This document shows positions 53,493 through 61,415 of a stretch of 64,000 bases of DNA, piece after piece. Origin of the DNA: Chondrus crispus (lineage: Eukaryota; Rhodophyta; Florideophyceae; Gigartinales; Gigartinaceae); the NCBI RefSeq assembly GCF_000350225.1, contig NW_005179074.1, forward strand, positions 111,590-175,589, given 5' to 3'. Numbering within the stretch: position 1 is the first letter of the stretch; every line of letters starts with the position of its first letter. The notes beneath the pieces were generated by a model. The model saw only the letters and a list, made by a program, of their open reading frames with translations. It was not told the DNA's origin and searched no databases. Both the position numbers and the translations under genes were made by a program.

Positions 53493-55241
53493 ATGTTCAG
53501 GCAAATTGTTTTTACCGTCGTTTGCTTGAACTTACTGACATTCTGTGCTGCGCAGAGAGAACTTCCCTTGCCTGGCGACAAAACTGGTTCAGCTAAATGG
53601 GTAAGAATCAATACAAACTTTGTGCTCTACTCGGCAGAAGAGATGCTGGCTATAGTTGACAAAGCAAAGGCTGCAGGAGCGAATAGTGTCCTTCTCAGTG
53701 ATGTGAAGACAATGACCTTTTGGTTCCGTTCCCCAGGGACAAAGTGGTTTAATCGAATCAACGCTTTTCGCGCCGGTGTCCGTGATCGAGGAATGAATTT
53801 TATCCTCAGTGGGGTCGGGCTTGGGTATTGCAGCGGACCACTTGCCAACGATCCAAACCTTGCTTCAGGATATCCCATGAATGACGTTCCGATGAGAGTT
53901 TCGGCGGGGGGTGTTTTACGGCCTGTTGAAACCGCTGAGATACCGAATGGATCATTTGAGGACTCTTCGGCAAATCGGCCCACCGGCTGGGGCTTTCAAG
54001 ACAATCCGGGTGAGTTGACTTTCATCGACTCTACTGTAGCGAGGTCCGGGTCCAAATCGCTGCGGCTTGATGCAAAGCCAGGTAAGATGTCAAGACTGTT
54101 CGGAGACTTCAAAGTCAAGCCATTTCAACAGTATACTCTCTCAGTTTGGGTAAAGACACAGGCCCTTACAACTGGAACTATTCTTTTATTGATAAGAGAC
54201 TCAGCCAACACCAATAGGCGTCTTTCTTCTCAATTCCTGTCTATGCCCGAAAGTGGCGGACGTCGGAAGTACTTCAGCGATGCGAACGACCTGACGTTTG
54301 ACTGGACTGAGATGAAACTACCATTTAACTCTTTAGGCGCGACATCTGCCTCGGTAGTTCTCGGGATTTGGAGAGGCACGAGTGGAAAGGTATGGTGGGA
54401 TGATATCAGGCTTCGCTCGACACCCCAGATGAATCTTTTAAGGCGCAGCTCACTGCCGTTCACTATCAAAACTACAGATGGACGCATCTTGTCTGAAAAT
54501 TCCCAATACAGCGGTGCCGTAGATCCGAAACTTGGACAATCATCATTTCAAGGGAACTTTGACACCTATCATGACATACGTCCGATATCCGTGACACCAG
54601 CTTCGCGCCTTTCTGAAGGAGATACTGTTTTACTTAGTGGATACCATACTACTGTTGTTCGCAATGGGCAAGTAGGGTGTTCATGGACGGACAGAAAACT
54701 CATCAAAGTTATTCGTCGGACCTACGTAGAAGGCAACCGGGCGTTTTCTCCAGATGCTATTTTACTGGCACACGATGAAATCAGGACCGGAGGCTGGGAG
54801 CCTCTAGAAGTCGCACAAAAAACTTCTGGAAGGGCATTGGCTGCTTACATGAGAGAGGAAATCAGGATTGTTCGAAAGGCGTCGAATAATAAGCCGCTGT
54901 ACGTATGGTCTGACATGTTTGATCCCGGCCACAATGCAAACGCCGATTATTATCACGTACGTAATACACTCACGGGGTCGTGGAAAGGGTTGAGCAACAA
55001 GATGATAACGATTGTGAATTGGGAGGACACATCCTTGGAAGAGAGTGGAAAGGCATCTTTTACATTCTTCCACAAGAAAGGATTCACTCAGGTAATTGCA
55101 GGCTACTATGACTATGATGTACAGGAAAACTTCAAAGCTTGGCAAAGTGCAATAGACGGGCGTACGACTGCTGGGTCAATGTACACAACATGGACAAAGG
55201 ATTTTAGCCAGCTCCAGCCGTTTGCAAACTTGTGGTGGTAA
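53493..55241 (+). CDS. Secreted glycoside-hydrolase-like protein with carbohydrate-binding-like domain
   Basis: Intron-free 582 residues. A signal peptide (MFRQIVFTVVCLNLLTFCAAQ) marks it as secreted or cell-wall. Residues about 30-140 and 330-582 look like the two parts of a TIM barrel. Between them, from NGSFEDSS at about 152 to about 309, is a jelly-roll resembling CBM4/9-type sugar-binding domains, ending VWWDDIRLRS. Acidic candidates for catalysis are in HDEIRTGGWE (D428, E429), YVWSDMFDPGHN (470-481) and NWEDT (510-514). The arrangement recalls uncharacterised, GH20-like proteins of Planctomycetes and other bacteria that degrade algal polysaccharides, but this comparison is from memory of motif style. 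The substrate is unknown; transfer from bacteria is possible. Confidence 0.75.
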   Translation: MFRQIVFTVVCLNLLTFCAAQRELPLPGDKTGSAKWVRINTNFVLYSAEEMLAIVDKAKAAGANSVLLSDVKTMTFWFRSPGTKWFNRINAFRAGVRDRGMNFILSGVGLGYCSGPLANDPNLASGYPMNDVPMRVSAGGVLRPVETAEIPNGSFEDSSANRPTGWGFQDNPGELTFIDSTVARSGSKSLRLDAKPGKMSRLFGDFKVKPFQQYTLSVWVKTQALTTGTILLLIRDSANTNRRLSSQFLSMPESGGRRKYFSDANDLTFDWTEMKLPFNSLGATSASVVLGIWRGTSGKVWWDDIRLRSTPQMNLLRRSSLPFTIKTTDGRILSENSQYSGAVDPKLGQSSFQGNFDTYHDIRPISVTPASRLSEGDTVLLSGYHTTVVRNGQVGCSWTDRKLIKVIRRTYVEGNRAFSPDAILLAHDEIRTGGWEPLEVAQKTSGRALAAYMREEIRIVRKASNNKPLYVWSDMFDPGHNANADYYHVRNTLTGSWKGLSNKMITIVNWEDTSLEESGKASFTFFHKKGFTQVIAGYYDYDVQENFKAWQSAIDGRTTAGSMYTTWTKDFSQLQPFANLWW

Positions 55242-55656
55242 ATTCGACGTGGCCTCCCTACGAAAATCTATCTAGCTTTTTGCGTAGACTAAAAAGAAAG
55301 GTCTTGCTGTGGGAACAGAAACGTTCCTTAGTGTTGGATACTAATACCTAGATGATGTCTATCGGACGTTTCCATTCCGTGAATTGAGTAGTAAAGAAGC
55401 GTTTCATCATGTCGAGTGTGAATTTGTGCTTCCAGAGTATGCAATTGATCTTGGTTCGGTACTTGGACTTAATGGAGAGAGGCAGACTATGTGGTGGTGA
55501 CGTAAGGTGTGGTGACGTAAGGTGTGATGACATTTCAGTAACGCTGCCTACTCCCAAACGTGGGTATAGCGGAAAATTCGTCACCAAAAGATATGTATGG
55601 CAGCTGTGTTGCACAGTAACTGAAATGGATTTTGCAGGTGCAGGTACAGGGGGGTA
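55242..55656. other. Spacer downstream of the hydrolase-like gene
   Basis: No gene. A 14-base unit ggtgacgtaaggtg-like sequence is repeated in tandem near 55495-55530. Confidence 0.45.
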
Positions 55657-55828
55657 CGCGCAATAGTGCCGCTTTCATTATTGCCACCCTCGAATTAGTG
55701 CCGCCAAAACCGACAGACACAGGTTCTGCCACGTGTCATGCACGACGTCGTCATCGGCCACTCCTCATGCGCCTCAGCTCTTTGGTGCAATTGGTGACGT
55801 GATGATACCTCACTCAATGACCCTAACA

Positions 55829-57148
55829 TGAATCCTGAAAAGATCGCCAAAGCGAAGCGTACGCGCCTTACGATTGCACAGAAAATCGAGGTTGGGCATC
55901 TGCTGCAGGTCGGAAAGTTGGTCGAAATGAAACAGAAATTGATAAATCTATGGTGGATGGTATAGTAGGGTTTCTCTCCCGACTGAGCCTGGTGCCAGAA
56001 GACGGCCTTGCAGAAACTGCAGAATTCTGCAGGAAAGATGTGGAGGAATGGATTGAGATCGAGACTAATGAGCTTGTGGCAGAAGCTTCTATTAGTGATG
56101 CTTGTAATTCAATACATTAGGCCATCCCCACCGCGGAAGATTTTCTATCTCTATTGAGGTATGATAAGCCCAAAATTCTGGTTACGGATTTTGTGCAACA
56201 TTACCGCACAAATCTAATCTAAACGGTTAGAGAATCCTTTAGATTAGATAGTGAACTGACTCTATATTCTGGAAATTTAGAGTCAGTTTGGAGTCTATTG
56301 GTCGAATAGAGACTGGCAATAGATACCCACGTGTGCATTCTGTACAGCCCGTGTGCATTCTGTATGTTTTTCATTGGCCATCGCGCGCGCCTTCTTTGTG
56401 CAGAACACCTGGAAGAACTTCGGGGAGTGTGCAACAGTGCGTGCCCGTGAGAGTGCGCAACTTGTGTTTCCCGCCGGCGCGCTTTCCGCGTCTCCCGCGT
56501 TTTCCGCCGTGCACGCTAGCGAGTGCTGGCTGCTGCTCACCGCCGCTAGAGCTTGATAGCGAGCCCATGGACTTCCTCATCTCCTCACACTCACGGCCAA
56601 GCCAGTTCCAATCGATAGGTGCTTCATTGGGCTCCGCCATGCTCGCTCCTTGTGGGCTCGAGGTTGCGAAGAGAATAGACTTCTTTGCCGCGGTAATGTT
56701 CAAAGTGCTGATCGGCATCAATTAGATTAGAGACTATCTAACTCGAATAGAGCTGTAATTTTGGCCGGCATTACACTCCGCAATCTGCCAATGGCCAAGC
56801 AACAAATGTGCGCTATAGAGATAGATAATCTTCCGCGGTGGGGATGGCCTTATGGTGGAGAGCTACAGAATCAGTCTGCCAGTGATGCTATGATGGATGA
56901 TTGTATGGGTGGCTGAAGATGAGTGTGAAATTACGGAGAGGCGGGCCGTACCGAGTGCTGTAGTGCTAGCAAGGCTGTTTGGGTCTTTGGAGAGTCTGGG
57001 TGTGGAGTGCGATGTGAGCAATGCCTTATCGCACTTGAGGTCCGCAAAACGAGCTTTTCTAGAAGCTAGGCATGAGAGACAGGGTCAAAGGCAACAACAG
57101 CAGACTCTAATAACAGAGTTCTGGCCGGGTAGTGATTCTGCTTTCTGA
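55829..57148 (+). pseudogene. Remnant of a Tigger/pogo transposase (core deleted)
   Basis: The N-terminus MNPEKIAKAKRTRLTIAQKI is a CENP-B-type HTH start. It is joined near 55935 to a C-terminal acidic part (GFLSRLSLVPEDGLAETAEF), which is then split by the MITE at 56120-56849. After it, from about 56897, VPSAVVLARLFGSLESLGVE and a Gln-rich helix end in QTLITEFWPG. QTLITEFW fits the PCNA-interacting consensus QxxIxxFW. The stop is at 57146-57148. No catalytic residues remain. Confidence 0.65.
56120..56849. mobile_element. PIF/Harbinger-type MITE, 730 bp
   Basis: Terminal repeats of about 37 bp begin GGCCATCCCCACCGCGGAAG at each end and differ at one or two positions. TTA is duplicated at 56117-56119 and 56850-56852, the typical 3-bp target of PIF/Harbinger. 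No transposase homology. A GC-rich interior has open frames on both strands without motifs. Confidence 0.88.
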
Positions 57149-57445
57149 TTGTGCCGCTCCGAATTAGTGCCGTATTATTAGTCTTTACACAGGGCGGCAC
57201 TAATGCGTAGGGTCGACTGCATGGACTATATCAACTTGAGGAAAAAAGTGGGTGAATGCAAGTGCCTTCAATCGATACATATACGATGTGCATGTCTTTA
57301 AGGATTGATGAACTCATTTTCAACCTTTCTCTTCATATTGTGTGAACATGTGTTTTGCGGTAGGATGAGAAGGATACGTTGGTCCCTGAGAGCGTTATTT
57401 TCATTTCTGCCTTCTCTGTTGTAGATTCGGTAATATGTATGCCAC

Positions 57446-58842
57446 GTGTCTTCCCTTGCACGATTGCCAGTTAATCACCGAAAACCGATGCTCCTGCACA
57501 CACTGTACCCGTGGGTACCTGTGGGTACAGTGTACTCAGCCCTAGATGACCAACTCCTTCCCTCCACTTTAGTTCCGATGCCCGACTCCTTTTCATTCAT
57601 TTCATGTCCAACTCCGTTCGAAGTTCTTTCTAACTCTGTACGATTTCCGGTCTCACCGATGAATCGCTGGAAAAGGGGCAGCAGGGGACTCCAGAAGCCG
57701 TCACGCAGCCCTTATGCTTCGGCTTCTGCGTCATCCGCCCGCCGGAAGTTCTACGCCGTCCGTGGCGGGAAAGGCGGCTTTTCCGGTGTACTCAATTCTT
57801 GGAATGAGTGTCAGCGTCATATTAATGGGGTTTCAGGAGTAGCCTTTAAAAGCTTTTTGACGTACGACGAAGCATTGGCATTTTCACAGAATAGACCACA
57901 AGCGCCATCAATTGGATGTGGGAAGAAGAGCAAGTTCTACGCCGTAAAATACGGCGAGTACAGCGAAATTTTCACTTCATGGGAAGAATGCAGAGTGTAT
58001 GTGTCTGGTATTCGAAACGCAAGCTACAAGGCCTTCAAGTCTTTGGAAGAAGCACTCGACTTTACAGGCCATAGTAGGCAATCTCTGAGCCGGCCTGCAA
58101 TTGTGGACAAAGAATCCAATGCGAAAATCGGAAGGAGTGCTTCGACAGTTGCTTGCGCAGAAGACCGCGAGGTGATAGGCCACGCCACTAACCCTGTTAT
58201 CTCCGACCATATGTCGTCGTCTTTTCTGGTCGAGCCTGTTCAAAATCAGGAGCAGCATCTCCTAGTTTTTACGGACGGTGCTTGCATAAACAACGGGAAA
58301 CGGAACAGCAAAGCAGGTTACGGGGTATTTTTCGGCCTTAACAGTCCTTTAAATATTTCGAAACCGCTTCCAGGTCCGCCTACAAACCAGCGGGCTGAAA
58401 TGATGGCAGTTTTGGTGGCTATTCGCACCGTTTTGAAGCACAGTCTTATTTCTCGAGGTGGTATTCTCGAGATAAGAACGGACTCCAAGGTTTGTATTCC
58501 CGCTTCCGGACTCAAGCCCTATGAATATATTGTAGTTTCACCGTGTCATTAGCCATTGTACTTACTTCCTTTCATTGTTCACGTTCACTGCTGATCTACA
58601 TCTTTTAGTATACGAAAAACGGTATAGACAGCTGGGTTGCAGGATGGAAAAAGAATAATTGGAAAACATCCTCCGGTACAGAAGTCAAGAACCAAGACTT
58701 GTGGATCGCTCTCGATACCGCTAGAGCGGAACTGCTCGAGAGCGGTGTCATGTTTCATTTAGTGTGGGTGAAAGGTCACTCTGGAGATCCTGGAAATGAA
58801 GCCGCTGATGAGTTAGCCGTCGCGGGAATCCATCACATGTAA
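57446..58842 (+). CDS. RNH1: Ribonuclease H1 with tandem hybrid-binding domains, one intron
   Basis: Exons 57446-58489 and 58609-58842 give 425 residues from the first ATG. RNase H1 cuts RNA in RNA-DNA hybrids in nucleus and organelles. Two hybrid-binding domains start [12 protein letters not shown] (about 101-145) and [12 protein letters not shown] (about 163-205). The catalytic domain has D277 in FTDGAC, E318 in NQRAEM, D346 in TDSK and D415 in GNEAADEL, all four needed for metal binding. The intron splits TDSK from [19 protein letters not shown] in phase 0; without splicing the protein would stop at 58552 and lose the fourth acid. Starts at codons 1, 15, 46 or 72 are possible; the Ser/Pro/Val-rich leader before M72 could be an organelle presequence. 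Convergent with RPC3, 106 bp apart. Confidence 0.9.
58490..58608 (+). other. Spliceosomal intron in RNase H1
   Basis: Donor AAG/GTTTGT, acceptor CATCTTTTAG, 119 bp, phase 0. A CTGAT close to 58590 could be the branch site. The join restores the conserved RNase H1 sequence around TDSK, so it is well supported. It is the only clear host intron in the window. Confidence 0.88.
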
Positions 58843-58948
58843 ATGTCAAGAACTTCATCAAGTTAATAGAAGAAGGCAATGAATACTGTAGAGGACTGGA
58901 GAGAAGCTCGATGACGTTGTGTGTGACTACGACTGTGAATTCGTGACT

Positions 58949-60709
58949 CTACCCTCTTCTCTTCTTGGGCTTTGCGAGAGGGCCATCTATTATTCTATAC
59001 CGCGCTGGTAAGTACTGCGCAGTAATAGGTCCAAAGTCGCGCATCACCATGATGCATTGGTCCATCCGCACAATGCTGCCCATAAGGAGTTCTTTCTGAA
59101 GCCGAAGTTGCTTTTGGTCGGCACCACGTGCAGTCGACTTTGTTGCTTCTAGGCTTTCCAGACGAAGGAACAGGTTCAATACCGTCTTATACATTAATGC
59201 CGTCATGCTTCGATACACACCCATTGCGTTCACTTTCCAGAGATAGTACCAATTGCTCGCCCGCTGTTGGTCGTGAGAGCGGGGTACCTCCTGCATGACC
59301 AATATACGATCCTGATACATTCGGAAAAGATGCTCTCGCGCCACCTTCAACGGCAACATGCACTTCTCCGCAACTGCCTTATCTTCCATGCCTCCATCAA
59401 CAGCGAGCGCACGGAAGACCCGTCTTCCTACTGCTCCATATCGGCTAAGAATGAGGTCCTCAAGGGTCTTTTGCCGTGCATCAGAAACAAGTCTACCGGT
59501 TATAAAGCGCAGTGAAGTCGGAGATTTCTCTGGAATGCCCACCACAAACGTCGGGGTTTGCTCCATCAACAATTGTAGAGCTTCCCAAAAATCGTGATTC
59601 CCCACAGCGCCATCCTCTTTTAATTGCTCTTCAATCGTTGCGACTTCAATTTCTGCAGTTTCGAAGTCATCGGAAGGAGCTTGGCAATCTTCTTCTTCAA
59701 GTGCCATGCGCAAACCCGCTCTCAAAATGCCAACAGCGACGTGATTTTGGACTCGGCCCTGGACAACAATGGCGCAACATTCATTTCGGAATTCTCTGTT
59801 GAGATGCCAAAAGCAAATATTCCACACGTCCATGTCATTTTTCCTTGATGGGGCGCCAACTACAATGCTGTGATGACATCTGCCAATCCTGATGCATTCC
59901 CTTTCCTCAGCTCCTGATTGACTTCCTGAACCTTGGAGCATGGGTTCATCGTCATCAGACTCATCATCAGACTCAGAGGGCCGCGATCGTTTTCCGTTCA
60001 TATCTTTTTGATTTGAGATGTAGTCATTTCTACTCGATTCGTCAGCTTCTGGAGAATTGCCGTTTAATGGCCCGTTCATATCGCGCCGTCCATGCCAGCG
60101 CATTATACCAGACTTGGCCATATCGTTGAGACAGGCTTCGGCGTCACTCTCCGTGATGTCCAAGTCGATCAACACGGATGTTAGGACAGACGAAAAGAGT
60201 TGATGAGAAGTTAGTCGCCCTCTTTCAAAGAAAGCACGAACAGCGGTCTCTCCAACGTCCCCGTACCGTCGGCGAGCGAAGCCTAGATACAGAGGAAGCC
60301 TTGAACGGAACAAGGCATACTCTCCTCGCGCGTAATATGCAGAATGCGTTAGGGTTCGAGACCGTTTTCTGTGGCGTTCTACATCGATTTGGTCTTCTTT
60401 TTCAGAGCGATCTCCGTTAGTACTTGCTTCCTCCTTTGGGCCGTTAAAGCGCTCGACGGCATACGCTATGCCATGTTGAAGAAGCACGGCCAAACTGTCT
60501 CGGATTAGAGCGTGGCATGTTTGAGGACCGGAGGTTTTTGTGTCTGCATTTGCGAGGGTCTCGATAAGCGGGGTCGCCTTTGCAATAATCTGAGCAAATG
60601 AAGAGCCTGGTGATGCAAGCAGTATCCGTAGAGTTTCAGCTGTTGCCTCGCCGAATTGACTGCGAACCATTGAACAAGCCAGGGCTTCTTCATTCATAGC
60701 CATGGTCAC
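58949..60709 (-). CDS. RPC3: RNA polymerase III subunit RPC3 (RPC82/POLR3C)
   Basis: Intron-free 586 residues. RPC3 belongs to the RPC3-RPC6-RPC7 subcomplex that opens promoters for Pol III (tRNA, 5S). The N-terminal winged-helix region starts with SMVRSQFGEATAETLRILL and PQTCHALIRDSLAVLLQHG. The family block YALFRSRLPLYLGFARRRYG followed by GETAVRAFFERGRLT is clear. VWNICFWHLNREFRNECCA and the C-terminal winged helix with GAVGRRVFRALAVDGGMEDK and RASNWYYLWKVN are also typical. An acidic, Ser/Asn-rich insertion at about 215-265 is poorly conserved. It ends in KPKKRRG. The start is the first of two in-frame Met codons. Confidence 0.92.
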   Translation of the reverse strand: MTMAMNEEALACSMVRSQFGEATAETLRILLASPGSSFAQIIAKATPLIETLANADTKTSGPQTCHALIRDSLAVLLQHGIAYAVERFNGPKEEASTNGDRSEKEDQIDVERHRKRSRTLTHSAYYARGEYALFRSRLPLYLGFARRRYGDVGETAVRAFFERGRLTSHQLFSSVLTSVLIDLDITESDAEACLNDMAKSGIMRWHGRRDMNGPLNGNSPEADESSRNDYISNQKDMNGKRSRPSESDDESDDDEPMLQGSGSQSGAEERECIRIGRCHHSIVVGAPSRKNDMDVWNICFWHLNREFRNECCAIVVQGRVQNHVAVGILRAGLRMALEEEDCQAPSDDFETAEIEVATIEEQLKEDGAVGNHDFWEALQLLMEQTPTFVVGIPEKSPTSLRFITGRLVSDARQKTLEDLILSRYGAVGRRVFRALAVDGGMEDKAVAEKCMLPLKVAREHLFRMYQDRILVMQEVPRSHDQQRASNWYYLWKVNAMGVYRSMTALMYKTVLNLFLRLESLEATKSTARGADQKQLRLQKELLMGSIVRMDQCIMVMRDFGPITAQYLPARYRIIDGPLAKPKKRRG

Positions 60710-61014
60710 GGACCTTTGTTGGCATTCGAGTAAGCCCTGGGACTGCTCTTAGGTTTTCTTTTCATGCGCAGTCCAGGAAGCCGTCGTATGTTGCGTTAAC
60801 AAAAATGTAATCGAGGCAAGCAATGGCATCTTGCATCCAGCTGAAGTTCCGGGACCTGTTGAAAGTACACTGAGTACGACGCCGAATGAAGCTATGCCGT
60901 ACCAATACGAGACTGTGCATAAACGGACGTAATAAAGCAAAAGACTCCCCCTGAAACTGCAATTTTGTTTAAATAACAACCAGTGATTCTCAATAACGCC
61001 CCCCCAATGTCATT
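60710..61014. other. Spacer between RPC3 and the small membrane ORF
   Basis: Holds the RPC3 promoter region; no clear TATA box. The open frames on the minus strand (60749-60979) overlap each other and have no motif. Confidence 0.5.
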
Positions 61015-61320
61015 TTATGCGTTCCGAAATAGTGCACAAAAAGCGTTCACCAATGGCCATACAGGAATGAACCACACTATTTGATGACACATGTAGAAAA
61101 ACACGTGTACTGCAGTGAAGACGACAACGCTCGGGATCAAAAGATCAAAAAGAAAGAGGGGACCGACCTCCTGGTGAAAATCTGGTCTGCTCTCGCCGTC
61201 AGCCCCCCGATACAGATACGCATTCGCGCTTGCAACCACGTTGTTGCAAACTCCCTGCCCAGCCTCACACAGTAAGTTATGCGCGAGTGTGCTTGCGTCT
61301 TGTCCTAATGGCTGACTCAT
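61015..61320 (-). CDS. Possible small membrane protein
   Basis: A 101-residue frame from MSQPLGQDASTLAHNLLC. The C-terminal half is strongly hydrophobic (LFLFDLLIPSVVVFTAVHVF and IVWFIPVWPLVNAFCALF), compatible with two membrane helices. It is divergent from MutL with 95 bp between starts. No family is recognised. It could be a spurious frame; the sharply bounded hydrophobic pattern is the only support. Confidence 0.35.
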   Translation of the reverse strand: MSQPLGQDASTLAHNLLCEAGQGVCNNVVASANAYLYRGADGESRPDFHQEVGPLFLFDLLIPSVVVFTAVHVFFYMCHQIVWFIPVWPLVNAFCALFRNA

Positions 61321-61415
61321 CCCCAGCCGGCTCATTCAATGCTTTATCCCCTCTGCCAGCTTTTTTCTTAAGTTTCCTTCCAAAGCCCTAGCTGCCTGAG
61401 CAATGCCACCACAAG

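Larger units (their letters stand above)
55657..57207 (+). mobile_element. Deletion derivative of a Tigger/pogo-like element
   Basis: Ends are inverted copies with AATAGTGCCGC (left) and ATTAGTGCCGCC (right, read inward), each followed by a second copy of AATTAGTGCCG. TA flanks both ends (55655-55656, 57208-57209). Inside are the two ends of a CENP-B/DDE_1 transposase with the catalytic core missing, and a nested Harbinger MITE. Non-autonomous. Confidence 0.75.

Noticed and set aside
56288-56725. 145-residue open frame (+) and 116-residue frame (-) inside the MITE
   Set aside because: No motif; they overlap on both strands in a GC-rich interior and the element is bounded by TIRs and TSD typical of a non-autonomous MITE.
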